64,000 nucleotides of DNA from Bacteroidota bacterium (GTDB taxonomy: Bacteria > Bacteroidota > Bacteroidia > Chitinophagales > Chitinophagaceae). This document shows positions 1 to 7,833 of the stretch, in pieces. Under the pieces are notes generated by a model that worked only from the letters and a program-made list of their open reading frames with translations, ran no database searches and was not told where the DNA came from. How positions within the stretch are numbered: the stretch's first letter is position 1; each line of letters opens with the position of its first letter. A program made the position numbers and the translations under genes. The DNA lies in NCBI GenBank assembly GCA_028876495.1, contig JAGWRO010000024.1, forward strand, positions 62,001-126,000. Reading direction: 5' to 3'.

Positions 1-698
1 GCCAGTTCTTTAGTGCCGTTTTTTACAATTTTGCCATTCAGCAATACATGTACAAAATCAGGTTGCAAATAATCAAGTAAACGCTGATAGTGAGTGATCA
101 CAATGATAGCGCGGTTTTCATCACGCAATTTATTTACACCACTGGCCACAATTCGAAGTGCATCAATATCAAGCCCCGAATCAGTTTCATCCAAAATGGT
201 CAGTTTGGGTTCCAGCATCGCCATTTGAAAAATTTCATTTTTCTTTTTTTCACCACCTGAAAATCCTTCATTGATAGAACGGGTCAACAATGATTTATCA
301 ATCTCAACAAGGTTCATTTTTTCCTTCATCAGCTTCATGAAGGATACAGCATCCAATGGTTCTTCACCATGATATTTCCTTTTTTCATTTAATGCAGTCT
401 TGATGAAATTAACTGTGCTCACACCGGGAATTTCAACAGGATACTGAAAGGCAAGAAAAAGTCCTTCGCGTGCCCGATCTTCGGGTGATAATTCTAAAAT
501 ATCTTTTCCGAGAAATTTCACAGATCCATCTGTAACCTCGTATTCTTCCCTTCCTGCCAAAACGGAAGCCAGCGTACTTTTGCCTGAACCATTGGGTCCC
601 ATAATAGCATGTACCTCACCTGCCTTTACTTCAAGATTAATTCCCTTTAAAATTTCTTTTCCTTCTACGGATGCATGCAAATTTTTGATTGATAACAT
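1..698 (-). CDS. sufC: Fe-S cluster assembly ATPase SufC (C-terminus cut by window edge)
   Basis: ABC-type ATPase of the SUF machinery, which drives the SufB-SufD scaffold during Fe-S cluster assembly in the cytoplasm. Reading down from the ATG at 698 gives 232 codons before the window ends, so only the last ~20 residues should be missing. The N-terminus reads MLSIKNLHASVEGKEILKGI. Visible motifs are Walker A GPNGSGKST, the Q-loop FQYP, the SufC-type signature FSGGEKKKNE, Walker B TILDETDSGLD and the H-loop ITHYQRLL. It lies 181 bp downstream of sufB on the same strand, so co-transcription is likely, with repeats in the gap. Confidence 0.95.
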   Translation of the reverse strand, partial: MLSIKNLHASVEGKEILKGINLEVKAGEVHAIMGPNGSGKSTLASVLAGREEYEVTDGSVKFLGKDILELSPEDRAREGLFLAFQYPVEIPGVSTVNFIKTALNEKRKYHGEEPLDAVSFMKLMKEKMNLVEIDKSLLTRSINEGFSGGEKKKNEIFQMAMLEPKLTILDETDSGLDIDALRIVASGVNKLRDENRAIIVITHYQRLLDYLQPDFVHVLLNGKIVKNGTKEL

Positions 699-746
699 TT
701 TCGTTTATTGATAATATTTAATAAAAGATTAGAGCCTCATCCCAAC

Positions 747-766
747 CCTTCTCCCAAGGGAGAAGG
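747..766. repeat. Short GC-rich palindrome in the sufB-sufC gap
   Basis: CCTTCTCCC (747-755) and GGGAGAAGG (758-766) form a 9-bp inverted repeat around AA. It sits in a GC-rich patch in otherwise AT-rich intergenic DNA and resembles dispersed intergenic palindromes common in bacterial genomes. It could form a hairpin in the suf transcript. There is no T-tract, so it is unlikely to be a terminator. Confidence 0.55.
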
Positions 767-808
767 ACACGCTCCAAAGACTATGCGTCGGGTTGTTTAA
801 TTTTCCTC

Positions 809-836
809 TTGAACATTGAATATTGAACATTGAATA
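809..836. repeat. Two tandem copies of a 14-bp unit
   Basis: TTGAACATTGAATA occurs at 809-822 and again at 823-836 with no gap. It lies between sufB and sufC, next to a second tandem repeat. No function can be read from it. Confidence 0.8.
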
Positions 837-841
837 TTTTC

Positions 842-875
842 TAATTCGTAATTCGTAATTTTTAATTTTTAATTG
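842..875. repeat. Tandem heptamer TAATTNN, about five copies
   Basis: The 7-bp unit runs TAATTCG, TAATTCG, TAATTTT, TAATTTT and then a partial TAATTG. It ends 5 bp from the end of sufB (the sufB stop is at 880-882 on the minus strand). Similar AATTCGTAATTCG tracts are seen between genes in many Bacteroidota. Replication slippage is a plausible origin. Confidence 0.8.
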
Positions 876-879
876 ATAA

Positions 880-2325
880 TCATCCCACACTTCCTTCCAA
901 ACTAATTGCCAACAACTTTTGTGCTTCCACTGCAAATTCCATCGGCAACTGGTTCATTACTTCTTTTGCAAAACCGGTAACGATCAATGCTACTGCAGCT
1001 TCTGTATCTATTCCGCGTTGTCGGCAATAAAACAACTGGTCTTCCCCAATTTTTGAAGTGGTTGCCTCGTGTTCAATTACGGCTGTATTATTTTTAGATT
1101 CGATGTAAGGAAACGTATGCGCGCCGCATTTATCACCCAGCAATAAAGAATCACACTGGGAATAATTTCTTGCGTTCAATGCATTTTTCCCGGCACGAAC
1201 CAACCCGCGATAACTGTTCTGGCTTTTGCCGGCAGAAATTCCTTTAGACACGATTCTGCTTCTTGTATTTTTCCCGATATGGATCATTTTGGTTCCGGTA
1301 TCGGCCTGCTGAAAATGATTCGTAAGTGCCACTGAATAAAATTCTCCGATAGAGTTATCGCCTTTCAAAATTACGCTTGGATATTTCCAGGTGATTGCTG
1401 AACCGGTTTCTACCTGCGACCAGGAAATTTTGGAATATTCGCCGCTGCAAATGCCGCGCTTGGTTACAAAATTATAAATACCGCCACGTCCCTGGTCATC
1501 GCCGGGGTACCAGTTTTGAACAGTTGAATATTTTATTTCAGCTTTGCGCATTGCCACCAGTTCTACAACGGCAGCATGCAACTGATTTTCATCGCGACGT
1601 GGCGCAGTACAACCTTCCAAATAACTAACATAAGATTCATCTTCTGCTACAATTAGTGTACGCTCAAATTGCCCCGAATTTTCTGTATTAATGCGGAAAT
1701 AAGTGGAGAGTTCCATCGGGCAACGAACGCCTTTTGGAATATAACAGAATGACCCGTCAGTAAAAACGGCTGAGTTTAAAGCCGCAAAATAATTATCAGT
1801 CATCGGCACTACAGACCCCAAATGTTTCTTCACCAACTCAGGATGATTCTGAATGGCTTCGCTCATGGAACAAAAAATAATTCCCACTTCAGCCAATTGC
1901 TTTTTAAATGAAGTCGCTACGGAAACGCTGTCCATAACCACATCCACCGCAACGCCCGTTAATCTTTTCTGTTCATTTATAGATATGCCCAGCTTTTCAA
2001 ATGTTTTCAGCAATTCAGGATCCACTTCATCCAATCCGTTTATCGTTTGCTTTTTCTTAGGCGCTGCATAGTAAATAATATCCTGGTAATTGATTGTTGG
2101 ATAATGAACATTGGGCCATTTGGGCTCTTCCATCTTAAGCCAATGATTATAAGCTTTCAAGCGCCAGTCAAGCATCCATTCAGGCTCATTTTTTTTGGTT
2201 GAAATGTGCCGGATGGTTTCTTCACTCAGACCTTTTGCCACCACATCCGTATCGATTTCTGTAACAAAACCGTATTTATAATCACTCGCTACGGTCTTTT
2301 CCAAAACATCCCTTTCTTCTTTCAT
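880..2325 (-). CDS. sufB: Fe-S cluster assembly scaffold protein SufB
   Basis: A 481-residue SufB, the normal length. It is the scaffold subunit of the SufBCD complex, on which nascent Fe-S clusters are built in the cytoplasm. The C-terminal half is the right-handed beta-helix domain. The conserved segment [10 protein letters not shown] begins at Cys400, the cysteine implicated in persulfide/cluster handling in SufB. It is followed by [12 protein letters not shown], which supplies conserved acidic residues. The ATG at 2325 gives the standard N-terminus. It is the first suf gene visible, with a well-formed promoter 45-75 bp upstream and sufC following on the same strand. sufD and sufS are not in the window and may lie beyond the left edge. 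Confidence 0.97.
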   Translation of the reverse strand: MKEERDVLEKTVASDYKYGFVTEIDTDVVAKGLSEETIRHISTKKNEPEWMLDWRLKAYNHWLKMEEPKWPNVHYPTINYQDIIYYAAPKKKQTINGLDEVDPELLKTFEKLGISINEQKRLTGVAVDVVMDSVSVATSFKKQLAEVGIIFCSMSEAIQNHPELVKKHLGSVVPMTDNYFAALNSAVFTDGSFCYIPKGVRCPMELSTYFRINTENSGQFERTLIVAEDESYVSYLEGCTAPRRDENQLHAAVVELVAMRKAEIKYSTVQNWYPGDDQGRGGIYNFVTKRGICSGEYSKISWSQVETGSAITWKYPSVILKGDNSIGEFYSVALTNHFQQADTGTKMIHIGKNTRSRIVSKGISAGKSQNSYRGLVRAGKNALNARNYSQCDSLLLGDKCGAHTFPYIESKNNTAVIEHEATTSKIGEDQLFYCRQRGIDTEAAVALIVTGFAKEVMNQLPMEFAVEAQKLLAISLEGSVG

Positions 2326-2369
2326 TCTACCCTGTTTTTTAAACTGTTGATTTATGTAACATTATTTGA

Positions 2370-2400
2370 CAAAGGTAATTGCTTTTGCTGTTTATACAAA
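2370..2400 (-). promoter_or_regulatory. Promoter of sufB with overlapping inverted repeat
   Basis: On the minus strand a -33 element TTTG (2400-2397) is followed after 19 bp by TACCTTTG (2377-2370), an exact match to the Bacteroidota -7 consensus TAnnTTTG. This predicts a start about 38 bp before the sufB ATG. The inverted repeat TTTATAC (2391-2397) / GTATAAA (2404-2410) overlaps the -33 element and could be an operator. The remaining DNA up to 2765 holds no gene that I recognise. Confidence 0.6.
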
Positions 2401-2765
2401 ATAGTATAAATAGATTTTAGATTTTATTTGTATAATCTTACGTGTTGAAAATGAATAATTACAGTAACCAGACAAATTCAGTGAATTTACATTTTATGGT
2501 CTTGCTTCAAATTAAAAATGGCCTTTATTTCTTTATTTACTATAAGTAAAGAATACTGCCTTTCAGTCTTATATTGATGACCTGTTATATAAACTTTACA
2601 TTCAATTACTTCTTCGGCAAAAACCTTGCTCAATTTTTTTCGTAAATTCAATTTTTAAGAGGTTAATACTCAAATAAAAAATGTAAAAGACGTGATCGGT
2701 AAATTTTATTTTTCATAACTAATTTTCTTCCGGGTTTTCTGTAAATGCAATTAAAAAAACAGGTA

Positions 2766-3731
2766 ATGATCACTCTTGAACATGTTGTAAAAAAATTTGG
2801 AAACACAGCAGCTGTTGATGATATCTCATTTGAAGTAAACGAGGGTGAAACTCTTGTATTACTCGGCACAAGCGGTTGTGGCAAAACGACAACGTTGAGG
2901 ATGATCAACAGGCTTACCGAAGCATCTTCCGGTAAGATTATAGTTGCCGGTAAGAATATAAAAGAAGTTCCTGCAGAAGATTTAAGAAGAAGTATGGGTT
3001 ATGTTCTGCAAAACAACGGGCTTTTTCCGCATTATAGCATCGCTGAAAATATAGCTATCGTTCCCCGTCTTTTAAAATGGCTGGAACCAAAAATTTCAGA
3101 ACGTACATCAGAGCTGCTGGAACAACTTCATCTTCCGCAAAATATTTTATCGCTTTATCCGCAGCAATTAAGTGGAGGCCAGCAACAAAGAGTCGGACTG
3201 GCAAGAGCATTGGCTGCCAATCCGCCGGTACTTTTAATGGATGAACCTTTCGGGGCGTTGGATGCTATCACCCGAAATAATATTACCAAAGAGTTTTCCA
3301 GCCTTGAAGTGCTGAAAACCAAAACTATCGTTTTGGTTACGCACGACATAAGAGAAGCATTTGAACTGGGCGATCGTATTTTGTTGATGGATAAAGGGAA
3401 AATTGTTCAGCAAGGCAAATCCATCGATCTTTTATTTCATCCTGAAAGCCGGTTTGTGAGTGATTTTTTTTCGACCCAAAAAATGCAACTTGAATTGCAT
3501 TCAGTTTATTTAAAAGACATCTTTCAACATCTTGAAAATAAAATCAACGACGAAAGCAATCTTCCCGAAATTGATGAAAACAAAAGCCTTTGGGAAGCAA
3601 TCGAATTACTTCAGGCAAAAAATAAAAAAATGATCTCGGTAAAAGATGCTGAGTCCGGAGAAATTAAATATGCCGGCTACAACTCTTTATTCACAGGCCT
3701 TGAGGCGCTAAAGCAACAAAGCCATGCATGA
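2766..3731 (+). CDS. ABC transporter ATP-binding protein, OpuCA/EgtV type
   Basis: Cytoplasmic ATPase of an osmoprotectant/quaternary-amine type importer, energising the fused permease encoded next. With the start at 2766 it has 321 residues. An in-frame ATG at 2745 adds seven residues but gives a less typical N-terminus than MITLEHVVKKF. Walker A is GTSGCGKTT (34-42), the signature is LSGGQQQ (135-141), Walker B is LLMDEP (156-161) and the H-loop is His193. The tail after residue 230 matches an OpuCA-like regulatory extension but holds at most one weak CBS-like half. It overlaps the next gene by 8 bp (ATGCATGA). Because it is followed by egtB and egtD, ergothioneine or a trimethylated precursor is the likely cargo. 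Glycine betaine or choline is the alternative. Confidence 0.88.
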   Translation: MITLEHVVKKFGNTAAVDDISFEVNEGETLVLLGTSGCGKTTTLRMINRLTEASSGKIIVAGKNIKEVPAEDLRRSMGYVLQNNGLFPHYSIAENIAIVPRLLKWLEPKISERTSELLEQLHLPQNILSLYPQQLSGGQQQRVGLARALAANPPVLLMDEPFGALDAITRNNITKEFSSLEVLKTKTIVLVTHDIREAFELGDRILLMDKGKIVQQGKSIDLLFHPESRFVSDFFSTQKMQLELHSVYLKDIFQHLENKINDESNLPEIDENKSLWEAIELLQAKNKKMISVKDAESGEIKYAGYNSLFTGLEALKQQSHA

Positions 3732-5292
3732 TTCACCATCACTATGGAATTTTATGCGCAATCAATCCGGCAAAATCCTGGACCAGTTGTTTCAACACAT
3801 CGGGCTCACTTTTATCTCCTTACTCATAGCTGTTATTATCGGGGTTCCGCTGGGAATTTTTATTTCACGAAAAAGAAAACTGGCAGCGCCGGTTTTAGGC
3901 TTTACAGGCATCCTACAAACCATACCCAGCATTGCTCTACTCGGTTTTATGATTCCGCTTTTAGGAATCGGGGCCATTCCGGCCATCATTGCTCTGTTCC
4001 TTTATGCACTGCTACCAATTGTAAGAAACACTTTTACAGGAATTACCAATGTAGATAAAAGTATCATCGAGTCTGCAAAGGGAATGGGCATGACGAACAA
4101 TCAAATTCTTACCAAAGTAGAACTGCCTTTATCCATGCCCGTTATATTGGCAGGAATCAGAACGGCAACTGTTATTAATGTTGGCGTAGCAACACTTGCG
4201 TCTTATATTGGCGCAGGAGGTTTAGGTGAATTTATTTTTGGAGGTATCGCTTTGAATAATACCAATATGATTTTGGCAGGTGCGATCCCCGCCGCTTTAC
4301 TCGCGATCTCTTTTGATTTTATTTTATCCCGTCTTCAGAAAATAAATTTAAAAAAAGTAAGAATGGCATTTTGGCTGCTACCCTTTTGCCTGGCATTTCT
4401 TTCTTCCTTTTATTTGCTGCCTGATTTTTACAGAAGTAAAATGCTTGCAGGTTTTACGCCTGAATTTATGGGAAGAAAAGATGGCTACCTGGGATTAAAA
4501 AATGTGTATCAACTGAACATCAGAACAGTAGTGATAAGCGATGCAGTTATGTACAAAGCTGCGTTTGAAAAAAAACTGGATGTAATAGACGGATACAGTA
4601 CTGACGGTCGTTTAAAAGCTTTTAACCTGCAGGTTCTTACGGATGATAAAAAGATTTTCCCGCCTTATTATGCAGCGCCCGTGGTGCGTGAACAAGTATT
4701 AAAAAAGTATCCTGAATTAGAAAATGTATTAAACCTGTTGGCAGGAAGAATCAATGATTCTGTTATGACCGAACTAAATTATCGTGTTGATTATTTAAAA
4801 CAATCGCCTGAAAAAGTGGCCAAGGATTTTTTAATGGAACAAAGTTTGTACAAAAGTCCATTAAACGAAAACGAAGGAGTGATCAGGATTGGTTCAAAAA
4901 TTTTTGGCGAACAATATATTTTAGCTTCGATGTATTCCATGCTCATAAAAGGAAACACGCATTTGCAGGTAAAGACTGAAACGGGTTTAGGAGGAACTAA
5001 AATTTGCTTTGACGCACTGAGAAATAACCGGATTGATTTGTATCCTGAATATACAGGTACTGGTCTTTTAGTAATTTTGCAAACGCCCGATTCAATTGTT
5101 ACGAGCTTTCGGGGTAATAAAGAAAAAATTTATAACTACGTAAAACAGCAGTTTTACAGTAAATACAATTTAAAATGGCTGAAACCTATTGGTTTTAATA
5201 ATACATACGCTTTGATGATGCGAAAAAAAGAAGCGGATCGTTTAAAAATTCACACCATTTCAGACCTAAAAAATTATCTCAGCAAAAAATAA
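3724..5292 (+). CDS. ABC permease fused to a circularly permuted substrate-binding domain (EgtU/OpuCB-CC type)
   Basis: A 522-residue membrane protein. Residues 20-235 form a BPD-type permease with about six membrane spans, and the coupling (EAA) loop is near 116-145 (ESAKGMG...ELPLSMP). The periplasmic part matches the OpuAC/EgtUC fold but in unusual order. Residues 243-372 carry the motifs of the usual second lobe (GRKDGYLGL, YSTDGRLKAFNL, DDKKIFPPYYAAPVVRE, LNYRVD, VAKDFL). Residues 386-520 carry those of the usual first lobe (IRIGSKIFGEQYIL, GLGGTK, IDLYPEYTGTGLL, GFNNTYALMMRKKEA, ISDL). The second gene of the operon, it ends 2 bp before egtB. Import of ergothioneine is inferred from that context. 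Binding of another betaine cannot be excluded. Confidence 0.88.
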   Translation: MHDSPSLWNFMRNQSGKILDQLFQHIGLTFISLLIAVIIGVPLGIFISRKRKLAAPVLGFTGILQTIPSIALLGFMIPLLGIGAIPAIIALFLYALLPIVRNTFTGITNVDKSIIESAKGMGMTNNQILTKVELPLSMPVILAGIRTATVINVGVATLASYIGAGGLGEFIFGGIALNNTNMILAGAIPAALLAISFDFILSRLQKINLKKVRMAFWLLPFCLAFLSSFYLLPDFYRSKMLAGFTPEFMGRKDGYLGLKNVYQLNIRTVVISDAVMYKAAFEKKLDVIDGYSTDGRLKAFNLQVLTDDKKIFPPYYAAPVVREQVLKKYPELENVLNLLAGRINDSVMTELNYRVDYLKQSPEKVAKDFLMEQSLYKSPLNENEGVIRIGSKIFGEQYILASMYSMLIKGNTHLQVKTETGLGGTKICFDALRNNRIDLYPEYTGTGLLVILQTPDSIVTSFRGNKEKIYNYVKQQFYSKYNLKWLKPIGFNNTYALMMRKKEADRLKIHTISDLKNYLSKK

Positions 5293-5294
5293 AA

Positions 5295-6458
5295 ATGAAT
5301 TTAGCAGAAAGATATAAAGCCATCCGGCAATACACAGAAGAAATTTGCAAACCCTTACGCACAGAGGATTACGTAGTACAGCCTGTTATAGATGTTAGTC
5401 CGCCTAAATGGCACATCGGGCATGTAACCTGGTTTTTTGAAACGTTTGTTTTAAAACCAAACCTAAAAGATTATAAGGAATTTGATCCGCAATACAATTA
5501 TGTTTTTAATAGTTATTATGAAACAGCCGGAGCCCGTGTGGTCCGCACAGACCGTGGCAATTTAAGCCGCCCGACTGTTGGAGAAATTTACAAATACAGG
5601 AAGCATGTTGACGATGCAATGAATCAATTTCTAGAACAGCCTGTTGAAAAAGAAATTGAAGAGATCATTGTATTGGGTTTCAATCACGAGCAACAACACC
5701 AGGAACTTTTAATGACTGACATCAAATATATTTTAGGAAACAATCCTCTTTTTCCTGCATATAAAGAACCTGTTGATAGTAAACCAACAAAAAATAAAGA
5801 TTATGATTTTACACCTGGGGATTTTATAGAAATGAAAGAAGGCATTTATGAAATTGGTTTTGAAGGAGAAGGTTTTTGTTTTGATAACGAGTTGAAAAGG
5901 CACCGTGTTTTTTTGGAGAATTTCAGGATTGCCAAAAATTTGGTTACTAACAAAGAGTACCTGGAATTTATGAATGGCGGAGGATATAAAAATTTTAATT
6001 ACTGGCACTCTGACGGATGGTCGTGGGTAAAAGAAAATCAAATTTCGGCACCGATGTATTGGCATTTGATCGATGGCGGGTGGTACCAATATACATTAGA
6101 AGGTTTGCAATTGCTGGATTTGAATGAGCCCGTTTGTCATGTTAGTTTTTATGAAGCCGCCGCTTTTGCTTCGTGGAAGGAAATGCGCTTGCCTACTGAG
6201 TTTGAGTGGGAAGCCGCTTCTGATAAATTCCACTGGGGGCGCCGTTGGGAATGGACCGAAAGTGCTTACCTGCCTTATCCGGGTTTTTCAAAAGCCCCGG
6301 GGGCCATAGGAGAATACAATGGCAAATTTATGGTAAACCAAAAAGTGTTGCGGGGTGCTTCTGATGTTACTTCATCCGCGCACAGCCGCATAACTTATCG
6401 CAATTTTTTTCAACCAAACCTACGATGGCAATATACAGGAATTCGCCTGGCCCAATAA
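5295..6458 (+). CDS. egtB: Ergothioneine biosynthesis sulfoxide synthase EgtB
   Basis: A 387-residue non-haem iron enzyme that uses O2 to join a thiol (gamma-glutamylcysteine or cysteine) to the C2 carbon of hercynine as a sulfoxide. The N-terminal DinB-like domain carries the iron triad: His43 in WHIGHVTWF, and His131 and His135 in the HX3HXE motif HEQQHQE. The C-terminal FGE-sulfatase domain (about 180-387) ends with EYNGKFM, VLRGASD, TYRNFF and RWQYTGIRLA, all typical of EgtB. The segment FNSYYETAG resembles the tyrosine pair of cysteine-using EgtBs. It is shorter than the usual ~420-440 residues. It starts 2 bp after the transporter gene and ends 6 bp before egtD. No egtA or egtC is present, so cysteine may be the direct sulfur donor. 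Confidence 0.93.
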   Translation: MNLAERYKAIRQYTEEICKPLRTEDYVVQPVIDVSPPKWHIGHVTWFFETFVLKPNLKDYKEFDPQYNYVFNSYYETAGARVVRTDRGNLSRPTVGEIYKYRKHVDDAMNQFLEQPVEKEIEEIIVLGFNHEQQHQELLMTDIKYILGNNPLFPAYKEPVDSKPTKNKDYDFTPGDFIEMKEGIYEIGFEGEGFCFDNELKRHRVFLENFRIAKNLVTNKEYLEFMNGGGYKNFNYWHSDGWSWVKENQISAPMYWHLIDGGWYQYTLEGLQLLDLNEPVCHVSFYEAAAFASWKEMRLPTEFEWEAASDKFHWGRRWEWTESAYLPYPGFSKAPGAIGEYNGKFMVNQKVLRGASDVTSSAHSRITYRNFFQPNLRWQYTGIRLAQ

Positions 6459-6464
6459 ATAAAT

Positions 6465-7406
6465 ATGGATAATTTTTTAACTGACGTACTGAAAGGCCTG
6501 CAATCTTCACCGAAGTATTTAGACTCGAAATATTTTTATGATAAGAAAGGTGACGAACTTTTTCAAAAGATAATGGAGAGCGAGGAATATTATCTTACCA
6601 ATGCTGAAATGGAAATATTTTCAAAGCAACAATCGCAAATTGTCGATACGGTTTTATATAATAGCGACCCACTGGATGTAATAGAATTTGGCCCGGGCGA
6701 TGCAACCAAATCAGTTCATCTTTTAAAAGAATTAGCTGGGAGAAAACAAATTGAAAATTATGTTCCAATTGATATTTCAGAAAACATCATCAGCCTTTTA
6801 AATCAAAGCTTGCCAAAACAAGTTCCAACTCTTACGATTCATGGTTTGGCTGGAGAATATTTTGAAATGCTTTCTGCAGCACATAAAATTTCTTCGAACA
6901 AAAAACTCGTTTTGTTTCTAGGTGCGAATATTGGCAATTTTAAATTTAATGAAATGCCGGCTTTTTTAATGAAACTCAAAAGTTTGCTTTCAGCCGGAGA
7001 CATGGTTTTAATTGGTTTTGATCTTAAGAAAAATCCTCAAACCATACTTTCGGCTTATAACGATCAACAAGGATTTACCAAAGAATTTAATTTGAATTTA
7101 TTATCCAGGATCAACAAAGAATTGAATGGCAATTTTGAAATAGAAAATTTTGAACATTATCCAACGTACGATCCATCAACAGGTGCATGTAAAAGCTATC
7201 TTATTTCTACAAAAGAACAATCTGTAAAAATTGGGGAAACGCTTATCCATTTTGAAAAAAATGAACCCATTTTTATGGAGATCTCTCAAAAGTATTCTGT
7301 AAAAGAAATTGATGAAATTGCTACAGAATGTGAGTTTGAAGTCTTAGCCGATTTTTTTGATTCCAACAGGTATTTTGTGGATGTGATATTAAAATGCAAC
7401 GATTAA
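6465..7406 (+). CDS. egtD: L-histidine N-alpha-methyltransferase EgtD
   Basis: A 313-residue SAM-dependent enzyme that trimethylates histidine to hercynine, the first step of ergothioneine synthesis. Length and motifs match the family. EYYLTNAE (41-48) lies in the substrate pocket, EFGPGDATKS (74-83) is the SAM-binding loop, GANIGNF (153-159) supplies the conserved Asn, and AYND (197-200) and MEISQKYS (271-278) supply the Glu/Ser pair that grips histidine. It is the last gene of the operon. About 100 bp separates its end from the tRNA pair. Confidence 0.95.
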   Translation: MDNFLTDVLKGLQSSPKYLDSKYFYDKKGDELFQKIMESEEYYLTNAEMEIFSKQQSQIVDTVLYNSDPLDVIEFGPGDATKSVHLLKELAGRKQIENYVPIDISENIISLLNQSLPKQVPTLTIHGLAGEYFEMLSAAHKISSNKKLVLFLGANIGNFKFNEMPAFLMKLKSLLSAGDMVLIGFDLKKNPQTILSAYNDQQGFTKEFNLNLLSRINKELNGNFEIENFEHYPTYDPSTGACKSYLISTKEQSVKIGETLIHFEKNEPIFMEISQKYSVKEIDEIATECEFEVLADFFDSNRYFVDVILKCND

Positions 7407-7491
7407 AAATAATTTTTAAAGTATTTTTGCAACAGCAGTAAACAAACATTTTTTAATGATTTTTATTTAAAAAATAAATTCATTAAGCCTT

Positions 7492-7499
7492 ACATTTGC
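7492..7499 (+). promoter_or_regulatory. -7 promoter element before the tRNA genes
   Basis: TACATTTG is an exact TAnnTTTG match that ends 10 bp before the 5' end of tRNA-Gln, the expected distance for a tRNA transcript with a very short leader. No clear TTTG -33 box is visible upstream, where the DNA is A/T-rich. Confidence 0.55.
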
Positions 7500-7508
7500 G
7501 TTTTTTAT

Positions 7509-7579
7509 TGCCCGATAGTATAACGGTAGTACGACAGATTCTGATTCTGTTTGTCTTGGTTCGAATCCAGGTCGGGTAA
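7509..7579 (+). tRNA. tRNA-Gln (anticodon CUG)
   Basis: A 71-nt cloverleaf. The acceptor stem TGCCCGA pairs with TCGGGTA (one G-U pair) and the discriminator is A. The anticodon stem ACAGA/TCTGT encloses the loop TTCTGAT with anticodon CTG, which reads CAG. The T-arm is CTTGG-TTCGAAT-CCAGG. CCA is not encoded. It is 44 nt upstream of tRNA-Lys and probably co-transcribed with it. Confidence 0.95.
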
Positions 7580-7623
7580 CTATAAAAGATGATACTTTAA
7601 GGTATCATTTTCTTTATAAAAAT

Positions 7624-7696
7624 GACTCCGTAGCTCAGTTGGTAGAGCAACAGACTCTTAATCTGTGGGTCCAGAGTTCGAGCCTCTGCGGGGTCA
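7624..7696 (+). tRNA. tRNA-Lys (anticodon CUU)
   Basis: A 73-nt cloverleaf. The acceptor stem GACTCCG pairs with CGGGGTC (one G-U pair). The anticodon stem ACAGA/TCTGT encloses the loop CTCTTAA with anticodon CTT, which reads AAG. The T-arm is CAGAG-TTCGAGC-CTCTG. CCA is not encoded. Confidence 0.95.
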
Positions 7697-7833
7697 CTTA
7701 TTTTCAATTTGTAACCGGTCATATTGTATCGATCGGAATGGCCTGAAAATATTCCCTGACGGCACCAGTCAGAAGCACTTCAACTGTTGTTTTAGGGAAA
7801 TATTTTTTTATTAGCGGAAGGCGAACGTTTTGT

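Noticed and set aside
729-935. Open frame across the repeats between sufB and sufC
   Set aside because: Its product is mostly the translation of the tandem repeats and overlaps the sufB end. This is a common false gene type in Bacteroidota genomes.
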